Shown: positions 1 to 9,472, counted from the stretch's first letter. The stretch is DNA of 64,000 nucleotides from CBDCRK01 sp965220955 (GCA_965220955.1 CBDCRK010000017.1:62001-126000); one strand, 5' to 3'. Numbers and translations are program-made. The notes: generated from the letters alone by a model not told the origin.

Positions 1-1278
1 GGCATCACTCATGTTGGCGTTGGCAACCTGGATAATGGCATGGGCTGCGCTAACTGTGTCCATCCCGAGCTGAGAACCAATACGTTGATCAATGGCTTGG
101 CGAGCAGCATCGAGGTGCAAAAGCATTTTTCCACCCAGAAGTTGAGGACCAAGTCGCCCTAGAGCCAGGTTGGCGTCAGTATTGGTGGGCTCAGTACCGC
201 CCTTGATGTAGCTGGCAGGTCCGGGATCAGCCCCCGCACTTTGGGGCCCATTACGCAGCGATCCACCCTTATCGATCCAGGCCAGCGATCCGCCGCCGGC
301 CCCAATGGTAATCACATCAACACTGGGGAAACGAATGGGGTATCCGTATTCTACCTGCCAGTCCCTGGTAATGCGCAGATCGCCTTTCCACATAAGCGAG
401 ATATCGGCGCTGGTACCCCCCATGTCCAGGCCCATAGCGCTCTCAAATCCACACAGCTTGGCAACATAGGCCATGGCTACAGCCCCAGCGGCCGGACCCG
501 AAGCAGCTAACCGGGCGGCGTAATGCTCGGCCGAGGCAGCGGTCATGACCCCCCCGCCCGAGTGAAGCACCAGCACCTCCCCTCCATAGCCCAGTTGCTG
601 TAGTTGACGGCTTAAATCGACCATATATCGGCCTACCACCGGACCCAGTACAGCGTTGGCCACCGTAGTACTGGTTCGCTCGAACTCAAAAATTTCCGGC
701 AGAACCTCGCTGGAGATGGTCACCATTACTCCTGGCAATTCCTGTTGAAGGATGACTTTCAGCTGCTGCTCATGAATGGGGTTGATGTAAGAGTTAATAA
801 AGCTCACGGCCACCGATTCTACCTGCCGTCGCCTGAGGATATGGGCCACCTGTCGAGCCTGCTCTTGGTTGAGCGGCGTTAGCACACTACCGTCGTAAGC
901 AATACGCTCCTCTACCTCAAGCCGGTCACGGCGTGGAATGTAGGGAGGGGCCACATCTTTATAGGCATCCCACAGATCGTCTTTGGTTGCCCGGCGAATC
1001 TCGAGCACATCGCGGAAGCCAGCCGTAGTCACTAGACCCGTGCGTGGTAAGCGCCGCGTGATCAGAGCATTCGTAGCTACAGTGGTCCCATGGCTGAATA
1101 ACCGGATCTGCTCTCCTTTTGTTATATTGGCCTCTTTAATGCCATCGATGATTCCTTGGGCGGGACTGGCGGGAACCGACGGCACCTTGGCAATAGAGAC
1201 CTCAGTTGTTTTCTCGTCGAAGATAACAGCGTCTGTAAAGGTACCCCCCACATCTACGGCAACACGATAACGCGACAT
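1..1278 (-). CDS. hyuA: Hydantoinase/oxoprolinase A subunit, partial (3' end outside window)
   Basis: Encodes the first 426 residues of an HyuA-type ATP-dependent hydantoinase or 5-oxoprolinase subunit, which opens cyclic amides such as hydantoins or 5-oxoproline with ATP. The N-terminus has the sugar-kinase-like phosphate loop VDVGGTFTD. Further on are SGPAAGAV and GLDMGGTSADIS, which belong to the actin-like ATPase core, and the GAGGGSLAW and SAGADPGPASY signatures of the family. The ATG at 1278 is preceded by a GAGGGGG ribosome site. The reading frame is open through base 1, so the C-terminal part lies outside the window; family members run to about 680 residues. A HyuB partner is expected beyond base 1 (inference). 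A second, frameshifted HyuA lies at 14341. Confidence 0.93.
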   Translation of the reverse strand, partial: MSRYRVAVDVGGTFTDAVIFDEKTTEVSIAKVPSVPASPAQGIIDGIKEANITKGEQIRLFSHGTTVATNALITRRLPRTGLVTTAGFRDVLEIRRATKDDLWDAYKDVAPPYIPRRDRLEVEERIAYDGSVLTPLNQEQARQVAHILRRRQVESVAVSFINSYINPIHEQQLKVILQQELPGVMVTISSEVLPEIFEFERTSTTVANAVLGPVVGRYMVDLSRQLQQLGYGGEVLVLHSGGGVMTAASAEHYAARLAASGPAAGAVAMAYVAKLCGFESAMGLDMGGTSADISLMWKGDLRITRDWQVEYGYPIRFPSVDVITIGAGGGSLAWIDKGGSLRNGPQSAGADPGPASYIKGGTEPTNTDANLALGRLGPQLLGGKMLLHLDAARQAIDQRIGSQLGMDTVSAAHAIIQVANANMSDA

Positions 1279-1369
1279 AGTCAATCTGCCCCCTCATAAT
1301 CCCTTTATGGGCGCATTAGGAGTTCCCCCTGGCCACCCTTCGACGAACTCGGGGCGACCGGGTTATAAA

Positions 1370-1390
1370 GGCAACCCCGTGTGGCTGCCC
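1370..1390. repeat. Core palindrome related to the 14151/50157 element
   Basis: A short imperfect inverted repeat, GGCAACCCCGTGTGGCTGCC-like, matches the central hairpin of the two larger elements at 14151-14300 and 50157-50275. It lies in the 368-bp gap (1279-1646) between two minus-strand genes. I see nothing else recognisable in that gap. It may be an old, eroded element copy. Confidence 0.45.
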
Positions 1391-1646
1391 ATGAAACGAA
1401 CACCCACTCAGACTCAGCTTCCCCCCTGCAAAAAACTTAATCTTAAGCAAAAGCCTAAGGCGAAACAATATGCAGTGCCGAGAAATTCCAAGGTCCCTGT
1501 TTGCCACATATCCTGGCTTCTTAGTTATCCCAGCTCCCTCCCCCCGGCTAGATGGCGTGCGCGTCCCCACCGGCAAACGGAGACGCCGGCGAAAACGCCC
1601 CAAGGTGATCGCAACCGATCCAACTCAAAGAGGCTGCAGCTTACGA

Positions 1647-2552
1647 TCACCTTTGGTGATACAAAGGATGTCCGCGAAAGGAGGTGTGCACTCGATTGAA
1701 GTGCTCCCCCTCCAAGTTGGCAATAAAAAGATCCTGCAGCCCTGGTCCACCAAAGGCACAGTTTGTTGGAAAAGCAAGCTTTGTGCCTGCACTGTCATCG
1801 ATGAGCGTTTCCCACTTACCGTTGGTATCGACCCGAATGATCTGGTTGGCTGGATTCAGCTTTCCTCCCTTGGCTACTCCTGGCAAGGTAATGTAGAGGT
1901 TGCGCTCCACATCAAAGGCCATCCCGTCAGGCAGGGCGGGAAAATCTTTGGCATAGATCTCTGGCTTGCCAAACGTTCCGTCTTTGTTGATCTGGATACG
2001 CACACAATCGTTGCGCGAGCTCTCTAATACATAGACCGCATCTTCGTTGGGATCGATAGCCGTACCATTGGCAAAATACAGGCCCGTAGCCACAACATCG
2101 CCACGGCCATCCGGTCGGATACGAACCAGGGCGCCATTGGGAGCAGCGGTTTCCAGCTCTTCTAGGACTTTACTGGCACGCTGGGTGCTGGAATTCGACA
2201 CATAAAGATTACCCTCAGCATCGTAACTGGCAAAGTTAGGAATGGTAAGCTGAAATGAGCCAGCTCGATCAGCAATCATAGAGACGGTCCCGTCCAGAGC
2301 CAGACGCATAACGGCCTTATGCTTAAGGTCGCAGTAGACAAAGTTGCCCTCACGGTCGAGGGTGACTCCATTAGGAAGTGCGCCGTCTGGTAACTGAGCA
2401 ACTTCTTGCACATTCCCTTCTGGGCTTACTTTATAAACTTTGCCGTTCCGTCCTCCACCCCAGGTATTGCCCTCTCGGTCGATCACAACGCCCTCGGCTT
2501 GTAAAACACCAGCGCCAAAGATCTCTACACTCTCAGTTGCAATCATGGCCAT
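1647..2552 (-). CDS. SMP-30/gluconolactonase-family protein
   Basis: A 301-residue six-bladed beta-propeller of the SMP-30/gluconolactonase/LRE family. These are metal-dependent lactonases that hydrolyse sugar or other lactones; some relatives are paraoxonase- or strictosidine-synthase-like. The divalent-metal ligands expected for the family are visible: Glu20 (AEGVVID), Asn162 (FANGTAID) and Asp209 (LPDGMAFD). There is no signal peptide, so it is cytoplasmic. The ATG at 2552 follows a GGAGGGATAG-type ribosome site. The substrate cannot be told from sequence. It sits next to HyuA, and both open rings (cyclic amide and lactone), but a shared pathway is only a guess. Confidence 0.88.
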   Translation of the reverse strand: MAMIATESVEIFGAGVLQAEGVVIDREGNTWGGGRNGKVYKVSPEGNVQEVAQLPDGALPNGVTLDREGNFVYCDLKHKAVMRLALDGTVSMIADRAGSFQLTIPNFASYDAEGNLYVSNSSTQRASKVLEELETAAPNGALVRIRPDGRGDVVATGLYFANGTAIDPNEDAVYVLESSRNDCVRIQINKDGTFGKPEIYAKDFPALPDGMAFDVERNLYITLPGVAKGGKLNPANQIIRVDTNGKWETLIDDSAGTKLAFPTNCAFGGPGLQDLFIANLEGEHFNRVHTSFRGHPLYHQR

Positions 2553-2807
2553 AACTATCCCTCCTTTTCTTGGGTTGATGCCGATGCTTCCATGTTTCTA
2601 AACCTTACTTTATATGGCTCAGGTTGACAGAGAGAGCAAGCGGGAGGAAAGAATGCGTCCCCATCACTGCTGAGTTGAGTAGCAGGCCAACAAGGTAGAA
2701 AAGTAGAGTTCATATTCTCTATAGCACCAAGTCATTAAGCAGGAGACTCAGGTATGCTAATCTTGTGTGGTCTGATTTAGCTGGTTGCTACTTAGAGGAG
2801 TGGGCTG

Positions 2808-3704
2808 GTGAACTTTCTGCCCGTTAGGTGTGTGGCTAGTCGAGAGCGCGCCGAGGAGCTGGACCTGCTGCTGCAGAGCCTGGGTATCGATGTACGCTTG
2901 TTCTTTGATGAGCAGGCAGAGCAGGGCCCCTGGGTGATTGCGGTTGAGGCTGCACGCCAGGCTGAGGCCCAGCAGGTGATCGACGAGGAGGAGGTGGTGG
3001 CACCGACACTCGCGCCGCTGGAGCCAGTGCTCGGAGCGCGTGCTAGACTATACTGGATTGCCGGCCTGGTGCTGATCAATACGTTGATCTGGTGGGCGAT
3101 GGAGCATCGCGGCGGATCGCAAAACCACGCTACCCTGCTCCACTTCGGTGCGATCAAAAGCGAGCTGCTAGCCGCGGGCGAGTGGTGGCGCGCCGTGACC
3201 GCAATATTCCTGCATATAGGCGTGCGTCATTTGATCGGTAACATGGCCCTGCTGATGGTGTTCGGAGGGCTCTCTCTGCACATATGGGGCCCCGGCCGGT
3301 TGCTGTTCATTTATGTGATGTCGGGCGTGTTTGGCAACTGGGCGGGATTTCTGTTTGGCTCAGCTACCGCGCTGAAGGCTGGCGCCTCGGGCGCCATTCT
3401 AGGTCTACTAGGCGCTCTTGCTGGCGCTCGGCTATTACATCTACGTAGTCCCCAGCACCGGTCCCGCTTCAAGAGCTGGCATGTGCTGGCAATGCTGATT
3501 GCCTTCTACGGATTTGTGGTCGGGGTTCGACCTAGCTCGGATCATGTAGCACACCTTGGTGGTCTGCTGAGCGGGGGGCTAATCGCGGTATTGCTGCCCC
3601 CCCTGTCAGGCTCCAAAGAGCGCAAGCTCCAGCTGGTCGTTGGTCTGATAGCGGCCGCTTTATGCCTCGCCTCGGGTTTCTTAGCCGCGCGCGCAGGATC
3701 CTAG
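2808..3704 (+). CDS. Rhomboid-family intramembrane serine protease
   Basis: A 298-residue polytopic membrane protein with a soluble N-terminal segment of about 75 residues followed by roughly seven hydrophobic helices. The catalytic dyad is visible as Ser194 in AGASGAILG and His249 in HVAHLGGLLSG. The oxyanion-site residues His141 and Asn145 in RHLIGNM match the arrangement known from E. coli GlpG. The N-terminal segment probably folds as a small cytosolic domain. The start is GTG at 2808, supported by AGAGGAG eight bases upstream. It would cleave single-pass membrane proteins in or near the bilayer; the substrate is unknown. It stands alone and converges on the gene at 3744. Confidence 0.93.
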   Translation: MNFLPVRCVASRERAEELDLLLQSLGIDVRLFFDEQAEQGPWVIAVEAARQAEAQQVIDEEEVVAPTLAPLEPVLGARARLYWIAGLVLINTLIWWAMEHRGGSQNHATLLHFGAIKSELLAAGEWWRAVTAIFLHIGVRHLIGNMALLMVFGGLSLHIWGPGRLLFIYVMSGVFGNWAGFLFGSATALKAGASGAILGLLGALAGARLLHLRSPQHRSRFKSWHVLAMLIAFYGFVVGVRPSSDHVAHLGGLLSGGLIAVLLPPLSGSKERKLQLVVGLIAAALCLASGFLAARAGS

Positions 3705-3743
3705 CAACAACCTCAGGTTCAGACTCGGTCCAATGAACTTATA

Positions 3744-4808
3744 TCAAATTTTTGCTATCACATACTTGGCAAAATCGCCAATAACCTGTTTTGCTCCTTC
3801 GCGGGTTCCTCCATGAATAGCAATTTGTTTAACTCCAGCCGCCCGCATTTTCTCCACCCGCTCTATTAGCTCTCTGGGGGTGCCGGTAAGCGTGGTCTCT
3901 TTGATCATCTTCTCAGTCACAATGGAGGCATGCTCGGACTTAAAATCATGGACATAGCCGGAGTAGAGATCAAGATGACGGGTTTCAATAGAAGCTCCAG
4001 GAGTGCGGTAGGCATCTCTAAAAGCCATAAGATCGTTGCGCACGTCTGCCGGTAGATCCTGGGGGTCCTTTACTGAGAGGGCAAAGATATTGCACTCTGA
4101 AGAAACGTAGGAACCCACCGCCTGTTGCATCTCCGTCAGCCCTTCACCCCGCTTGACTGCATGGAAAGCCGTTAGCACCAGGATGTAGAGGTCGTCCAGG
4201 GTCTTGCCTGCCCGCTGTGCGCCCTGGCGTATGTGGCTCAGGGTGTACTCTAGGAGGCTGTCCCCCACAGCGCCAAAGAGGATGACCCCATCGCCAATCT
4301 CACCGGCCAGTTCCAGGGTCTTGGGACCACTAGCAGCCACATAGATGGGGACCTCGTCTTGGAGGTTAATCCATCCCCCAGTGGGGTTAAGGAACCGAAT
4401 CATCCGCCTCCTCTCTCCCTCCTGGTAGGGAACCGTCTCCCCCTGCAGAAGGCCGCGGCAGGCTTCCACATGTTCCCGGAGCTGGGAGAGCCTGGCTGCC
4501 GGCATCCCCAGGGTGCGCCTGGCTGTATTTCCGGTACCAATACCCATGATCACCCGACCAGGGGCAAGCTGGTTAAGGGTAGCAAAACTACAAGCGGTAA
4601 CCGGAGCAATGCGAGAGAGAGGGTTAGTAACGTTGGTGCCAAGCTTGACCTTGTTTGTCTTGACCGCGCAGAGAGCCAGAGATTGGAACACGTCCGCGCA
4701 AAGCATCTGGGTATCGTAGAGCCAGGCGTGGGTGAACCCTTTCTTCTCAGCCCATACCACATCTTTGTAGATATCTACAGCCGAAAGAAATGCAAAGCCA
4801 TAGTCCAT
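3744..4808 (-). CDS. LLM-class flavin/F420-dependent oxidoreductase
   Basis: A 354-residue TIM-barrel protein of the bacterial luciferase-like superfamily (Mer/Adf type). Family features seen are the KVKLGTNVTNPLSR strand-loop near residue 55, the RVIMGIGTGNTA phosphate-binding segment near residue 90 and the C-terminal AIHGGTRE region. It probably moves hydride between F420 (or FMN) and an unidentified substrate. It is the most downstream of three consecutive minus-strand LLM genes (7181 down to 3744). The next gene upstream ends 35 bp from this start, so co-transcription is likely. No F420 biosynthesis genes are in the window, so the cofactor is not settled. Confidence 0.9.
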   Translation of the reverse strand: MDYGFAFLSAVDIYKDVVWAEKKGFTHAWLYDTQMLCADVFQSLALCAVKTNKVKLGTNVTNPLSRIAPVTACSFATLNQLAPGRVIMGIGTGNTARRTLGMPAARLSQLREHVEACRGLLQGETVPYQEGERRRMIRFLNPTGGWINLQDEVPIYVAASGPKTLELAGEIGDGVILFGAVGDSLLEYTLSHIRQGAQRAGKTLDDLYILVLTAFHAVKRGEGLTEMQQAVGSYVSSECNIFALSVKDPQDLPADVRNDLMAFRDAYRTPGASIETRHLDLYSGYVHDFKSEHASIVTEKMIKETTLTGTPRELIERVEKMRAAGVKQIAIHGGTREGAKQVIGDFAKYVIAKI

Positions 4809-4843
4809 CTTTGCTCCTCCTTTTGGGGTCAGTGATTAGCCCT

Positions 4844-5854
4844 CTACAAATGAGGAAGGACCTTTTCCCCCAGAAGACGGATGGCTTCCAGGGCTTTGGC
4901 ATGGGGAGGCCCGCCGGGCTGGCGAAAGCGAATGATGAGATAGTCAGGACGAATCTCTTCTTGCCAGTGTTTGAGCTGCTCCAGGCACTCTTCAGGAGAG
5001 CCGGCCACAAGGCGGTCTTGGGCTATCTTATCAAAGGTCAGATCTTCTGCTTGCTTAACATCTTTGAGATATTCATCCGGTACATAGGCCCCGTGGCGAA
5101 AGTAAAAACGGTGGGTATAGAGGGTAGGGCCGCTTTCGGCTTCCGCTTCCTTTCGGCTTCCAGCCATGACCGCGTCCCGCATAAGACAAATAAAGGGTTT
5201 CTTGCCGTGCTTTTCGGCCTCTGCCCGATAGCGGGTTGCGTAGTCTTTGATCACCGGCAGGCATTGGACCGGATCGGCAATCCAACCATCGGCAATACGG
5301 CCCGCCCGGGCCAGTCCCACTGGGGTCCAGGAAGCCATCCAAATGGGCGGACCTGGTCTTTGATAAGGGTGGGGGGTAATAAGGGTGTCCTGGAAACGAA
5401 AATGCTTACCGCTAAAGGAAAAGCGCTCTCCTTGCCAACACCGCCGGATAATGTCTACTCCTTCTTCAGTGCGGCCTGCCCGCTCCTTAATGTTTACACC
5501 AAAGGCGTCAAAGTCATGGGGTTGATATCCTACCCCGAGGCTTAGAACCAACCTTCCTTGGGTGGCCTGATCAATAATGGCGCAGTCTTCAGCCACATGC
5601 ACCGGATGGTGCAAAGGCAAGAGCAGTACACAGGTGCCCACTTTGATCCTTTGGGTCTTCATTCCCACAAGCCCGGCCACAAGCAGAGGGTTGGGCAAGT
5701 AGCCATCGTCCTGTTGGTGGTGCTCGGTAATAAAGCAGCCATCAAAGCCGTTAGCCTCAGCCGCCTGGGCTTCAGCTACAATTTCATTCATAACCCGTGC
5801 AATGTTTTCGCCTTGGGGTGGATCTTGCGTGCATGGGAGGTAGCCAACTTCCAT
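4844..5854 (-). CDS. LLM-class flavin-dependent oxidoreductase
   Basis: A 336-residue luciferase-like monooxygenase/oxidoreductase. It contains FITEHHQQDDGYLPNPL near residue 40 and IKVGTCVLLLPLHHPV near residue 68, typical of FMN-dependent alkane/limonene monooxygenase-like members. The start at 5854 is chosen because GGAGGAG lies just upstream. A longer in-frame reading from 5941 would overlap the neighbouring gene and adds a basic stretch not seen in the family. It lies between two other LLM genes in the same direction. Confidence 0.9.
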   Translation of the reverse strand: MEVGYLPCTQDPPQGENIARVMNEIVAEAQAAEANGFDGCFITEHHQQDDGYLPNPLLVAGLVGMKTQRIKVGTCVLLLPLHHPVHVAEDCAIIDQATQGRLVLSLGVGYQPHDFDAFGVNIKERAGRTEEGVDIIRRCWQGERFSFSGKHFRFQDTLITPHPYQRPGPPIWMASWTPVGLARAGRIADGWIADPVQCLPVIKDYATRYRAEAEKHGKKPFICLMRDAVMAGSRKEAEAESGPTLYTHRFYFRHGAYVPDEYLKDVKQAEDLTFDKIAQDRLVAGSPEECLEQLKHWQEEIRPDYLIIRFRQPGGPPHAKALEAIRLLGEKVLPHL

Positions 5855-5918
5855 ATTTCTCCTCCTCCACCGTGATAGAGTTATTGGGTCACTTTCTCGT
5901 TTGACGGCTAACTCACGT

Positions 5919-7181
5919 CTATTTGCTCGGTCTAGCCTCATCCGTGGCCGGGGCAGGAGTCACCTGCACCCTTGCACCCGTGTTATCAAGCCTTGGCAGC
6001 ACGTCCTTAGCGAAGCGCTCCATCTCCCGTAGCACGTCATGGGTTGGCTGTTGAGCCCAGTGCCAGATCAAGACCAGGTACTCTACCGGGAAGCGGTCCA
6101 GCTGATTCTGCAACTGTTGGCACACATCCTCAACAGTACCCCCTACATACAAGCCGCTGTCGATCACCGCCTGCACGGGATCAGCCCTGATCTTGCTCAT
6201 GTCAAAGGCCTGGGGAAAAAACTTGGAGTAAAAGTCCACATAGATGTCCACATCGTTCCTGGCAATCGACTGCCGGTACTCCTCCCACGAATCGTTGACG
6301 TGGATCCAACGCACCAGGGCCTGCCTCTCGCCATAACGGATCTGATGTCCGGCCGCCCGTGCCGCTTCCCAATAGGCCTGGCCATGCTCTGCCGCCTTGT
6401 CAATCGGTGCAAAGTAGCAGGCAACGAACCCCTTCTTTCCACAGTAGATCGCCGAGTCCTTGCTGGCGCTAGTGGCAACAAACACCGGAGGGTGGGGTTT
6501 CTGATAGGGCGCAGGAACCACGCTGACTTTGCGCACTTCGTTGCTCGACCCAACTTCACCGTAAGCACCGCTTTTGCGCGTTAGCTCATAGGCCGGATAG
6601 CCCTCAACCCCGGTCTCATACGGATAGGGGATCTGGAAAAACTTGCCATTGTACGACACCGCGTCTTCGGTCCAGCACTTCAGAACAATGTCCATCTGCT
6701 CCTCAAAAATCTCACGGTTCCAGGTATCATCGTTGGAGCCATCCGAGAGTGTGGCTTTGGAATTATAGTGCTGGCCCAGGATGTTGGTCCAGCGGGATTG
6801 GTAACCGCGGGCAAACCCAGCAAAGAAGCGTCCCTCCAGAATGTGATCGAGAATAGCGCACTCCTCGGCCACCCGCACCGGGTCCTGAGTACTCATAACG
6901 TAGCCCAGAGCTCCCATGCGCAGGTTTTTTGTCAGTCCGGCCCACCAGGCGTTCAGCACACCAGGATTAGGGCCGACTTCGTAGCCTTCAGAGTGAAAGT
7001 GGTGCTCGATGGTGCTAAAGCCCCAGTAACCCAGCTGGTCAGCGGCTTGGGCCAATTTAGCCCAGTCGCGGATGACCTGCTGATAGCGCTCGCTGTTGCG
7101 CCCGATGGGACGCAGGGTTTCGCGCTCTTTTCCTGGCGCCGGGATAACCGGGTAGAGTTGAATAATTGGCTTTATATTCAT
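5919..7181 (-). CDS. LLM-class flavin-dependent oxidoreductase, long form
   Basis: A 420-residue luciferase-like protein. The EHHFHSEG motif near residue 60, the LGYVMSTQDPVRVAEECAILD segment and the RGYQSRW segment mark an FMN-type monooxygenase-like member. An insertion around residues 150-210 makes it about 60-80 residues longer than its neighbours. AGGAGGG precedes the ATG at 7181. It is the first gene of the three-gene LLM run. The reaction is unknown; relatives oxidise small organic substrates using reduced flavin and oxygen. Confidence 0.9.
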   Translation of the reverse strand: MNIKPIIQLYPVIPAPGKERETLRPIGRNSERYQQVIRDWAKLAQAADQLGYWGFSTIEHHFHSEGYEVGPNPGVLNAWWAGLTKNLRMGALGYVMSTQDPVRVAEECAILDHILEGRFFAGFARGYQSRWTNILGQHYNSKATLSDGSNDDTWNREIFEEQMDIVLKCWTEDAVSYNGKFFQIPYPYETGVEGYPAYELTRKSGAYGEVGSSNEVRKVSVVPAPYQKPHPPVFVATSASKDSAIYCGKKGFVACYFAPIDKAAEHGQAYWEAARAAGHQIRYGERQALVRWIHVNDSWEEYRQSIARNDVDIYVDFYSKFFPQAFDMSKIRADPVQAVIDSGLYVGGTVEDVCQQLQNQLDRFPVEYLVLIWHWAQQPTHDVLREMERFAKDVLPRLDNTGARVQVTPAPATDEARPSK

Positions 7182-7244
7182 GAGTCCCTCCTGTATTTGT
7201 TCACTCCCTGAGGCCTTGGCACACCATTGATTTCGGCTACGCCC

Positions 7245-7389
7245 CAGTCTGGGCGGTTACTGCTACAGCATGGGGTTTGACATGCAGCGTTACTGGCGGG
7301 ATTCTCGCCTATACCGTATTACCCCTGTTACCGACGAAATGGTACTCAATTTTATTGGCAAGCAACTAGGGCTGCCGAGGTCGTTCTAG
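7245..7389 (+). pseudogene. Acyl-CoA dehydrogenase C-terminal remnant
   Basis: A plus-strand reading frame of about 48 codons ending at TAG 7387-7389 reads GGYCYSMGFDMQRYWRDSR and ends in LGLPRSF. This matches the last helices of acyl-CoA dehydrogenases of the kind ending in TNEMVLNYIG-type sequence. No start and no upstream body exist, because the sequence before it belongs to the minus-strand LLM gene. It is a leftover of a gene otherwise deleted between 7181 and 7401. Confidence 0.7.
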
Positions 7390-7400
7390 ATGTATCTTCA

Positions 7401-8420
7401 TTACTTGCGCAACGCTGGCATAACCTCCTTAGCAAAAATACGCACTCCCTCGCGGTCGTAGAGACCCGGACGGCGCAGATTAATAATAAAGTGGGTCACC
7501 CCCACATCGAGATAGGCCTGAATCTGCTGGCGAATGGCGGCTGGATCCCCTATGAGAACGCTTCGGCGTGCCTGCTCCACACTAATCCCCCGCCGGCTGG
7601 CAATTCGTTCCATAAAGGGCTCGACCTCAGCCGGGTCAGCCTTAAGGTAGAGAGGGCTTAAATAAGATCGTTCGATTGCTGTGCAGTCCCGGCCGATTTC
7701 CTGGCAGTACTGCTCCAGTACCTGGCTTTTGGCCGCTATCCCTTCTGGGGTTAAACTGGGGATGTTCCACATCTGCGCATAGCGAGCTACTAAGGGCAGG
7801 ATGAGCTTCTCACCCAAGCCGCCAATCATAATGGGTGGGTGGGGTTTCTGTAGGGGTTTAGGAACAAAAGGAGCGTTGGTCAGCGTGTAGTATTGTCCCT
7901 GGAACGAGACCTGAGAGTCGGTCCAGAGTTTAGTAATGAGCTGAAGGCTTTCTTCCAGCCGCCGGGCTCTCCCCCTGAGCGAAGGGAAGGGGATCCCATA
8001 GGCCTCGTGTTCACGTTGAAACCAGCCAGCGCCAATGCCAAAAATGAGCCGGCCTTGGCTCAGGTGATCAATAGTAGTAGCCATTTTGGCCAAGACGGCT
8101 GGATGACGGAAGGTATTGCTGGTTACCAGGCAACCAATCTGGATTCGGGAAGTTGCTGTAGCCATGGCCGCTAGCACGGTCCAGCCCTCAAGGCAGGCTG
8201 CGTTCGAAGGACCAACGCTGGGCAGCACATGGTCATTGACCCAAAGCGTATCAAATCCTAGAGCCTCGGCTTCCTGCCATACCTCTTTGAGTTCTGCCAT
8301 AGTGGTCTGCTGCTGGGCAACCTGAAGGCCAAAGCGGACGGCTGGTTCTTGAGCCCAGGTCCTGGCACCAGAGCTAAAGAGGCAAAGGACAAACAGCCAA
8401 ACAGAGATACGTTGTGTCAT
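7401..8420 (-). CDS. LLM-class oxidoreductase with N-terminal signal peptide
   Basis: A 339-residue luciferase-like protein with IQIGCLVTSNTFRHP near residue 94 and FGIGAGWFQREHEAYG near residue 126, both typical of F420-dependent LLM enzymes. It starts with an apparent Sec signal peptide: a short positive N-terminus, the hydrophobic core VWLFVLCLF and a likely cleavage near TWAQ at residues 22-24. The normal LLM N-terminus (VRFGLQVAQQ) then begins near residue 29. There is no twin-arginine motif, which is odd for a cofactor-dependent enzyme. ATG 8420 has an upstream GGAGACCAGG. It points the same way as the aldo/keto reductase upstream. Confidence 0.88.
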   Translation of the reverse strand: MTQRISVWLFVLCLFSSGARTWAQEPAVRFGLQVAQQQTTMAELKEVWQEAEALGFDTLWVNDHVLPSVGPSNAACLEGWTVLAAMATATSRIQIGCLVTSNTFRHPAVLAKMATTIDHLSQGRLIFGIGAGWFQREHEAYGIPFPSLRGRARRLEESLQLITKLWTDSQVSFQGQYYTLTNAPFVPKPLQKPHPPIMIGGLGEKLILPLVARYAQMWNIPSLTPEGIAAKSQVLEQYCQEIGRDCTAIERSYLSPLYLKADPAEVEPFMERIASRRGISVEQARRSVLIGDPAAIRQQIQAYLDVGVTHFIINLRRPGLYDREGVRIFAKEVMPALRK

Positions 8421-8485
8421 ACCTGGTCTCCAGAAAAAACTTTTGGCAGGAACCTTATGAGTGTGCCAATCTTATGGGGTTTGAT

Positions 8486-9427
8486 CTAGTTTCCGGAAAC
8501 CGAGTCCACATTGCCAAAAATCTCTTGCAGCCGCTGTAAGTCGGCTTGAACCAAAGGAGGCTTGAGAAGTGAGTCCAAGTTGGCTTGGAGATGCTCGGGG
8601 TTTCCGGTTCCCGTCAATACCACATGCGCGCCCGGCTCATAGCGGCAATAGCGATAGGCTGCCTCGGGTATGGTAGAGGCTTTATCCTCCTGGGTTAAGA
8701 AGTCCAGTGGGTTTTCTGAGTCACAGGAATCCGGCCTTACCTCTCCCTTTTGCTTGAGTTGGGTTACAACTTTCTTAAGTTCTGCTGGCTGGCTGAGGGC
8801 TCTGCGAACGGCAAACATGATCAGAACCCCAATGTTTTTCTCTAGCGTCTTGCTAAAAACCCGTTCCCGGGCCGAGGGATTCAGCAGGTTGAAACCTACC
8901 ATCACCACATCCCAGAAGTCTTCCTCCAAGGCTTCCTGCAGCATCCGGTGTCCCGAATCAGCAGTAAAAATCTCGGTGATGCCCAGAGAACGGATCTTAC
9001 CTTGCTCACGCATACGCAGAAGAACTGGTGCTAATGTATTGCGGGCAAAGCGGTATTGCTCGGGCCTTACTCCATGAAGGTGATAGACGTCAACATAGTC
9101 GGTTCTTAGTCGCCGCAGGCTTTGGTCCAAGGCTTTGTTGAGATCTGCGGTGGGGTCGGAGTGATCAGACGGAGGGGGAATCGTTTTAGTCGAAATGACC
9201 ACTTGATCCCGGGAAACTTCCTGGACCGCTTTACCCACAATAGCCTCGGTGCCGTAGGCCTCGGCTGTATCAATGAAGTTGATACCCATGTCCAGGGCCT
9301 GCCGAACCAAGGCCATCGAGTGCTTCTCGCTTTTTCCGCCTGTCTGGCCCAAGCGGCTGTGACCACCACAGCCCAAGCCAGCAATGCTAACCTTCAAGCC
9401 GCTCCGCCCTAGAATGGTATATTCCAA
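8486..9427 (-). CDS. Aldo/keto reductase
   Basis: A 313-residue NADPH-dependent aldo/keto reductase with a TIM barrel. The catalytic tetrad is visible: Asp53 and Tyr58 in FIDTAEAYG, Lys81 in ISTKT and His118 in VYHLHGV. It reduces an aldehyde or ketone to an alcohol, or the reverse; the substrate is unknown. The C-terminal part keeps a normal length. It lies between the signal-peptide LLM gene and the exported methyltransferase gene, all on the minus strand. Confidence 0.9.
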   Translation of the reverse strand: MEYTILGRSGLKVSIAGLGCGGHSRLGQTGGKSEKHSMALVRQALDMGINFIDTAEAYGTEAIVGKAVQEVSRDQVVISTKTIPPPSDHSDPTADLNKALDQSLRRLRTDYVDVYHLHGVRPEQYRFARNTLAPVLLRMREQGKIRSLGITEIFTADSGHRMLQEALEEDFWDVVMVGFNLLNPSARERVFSKTLEKNIGVLIMFAVRRALSQPAELKKVVTQLKQKGEVRPDSCDSENPLDFLTQEDKASTIPEAAYRYCRYEPGAHVVLTGTGNPEHLQANLDSLLKPPLVQADLQRLQEIFGNVDSVSGN

Positions 9428-9472
9428 GCTCCACCTCCATTGCCTCCCACAACCAAGGCGAGGCTTTTCCCG

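Noticed and set aside
1470..2027. Long plus-strand open frame over the SMP-30 gene
   Set aside because: It is the antisense of a well-matched minus-strand family protein and has no ribosome site or family similarity.
4790..5545. Long plus-strand open frame over two LLM genes
   Set aside because: It is a shadow of the LLM genes in the other strand and has no recognisable domain.
3744..7181. Bacterial luciferase (luxAB) operon
   Set aside because: The LLM genes are single-chain members with no luxC, luxD or luxE genes. They are general oxidoreductases.
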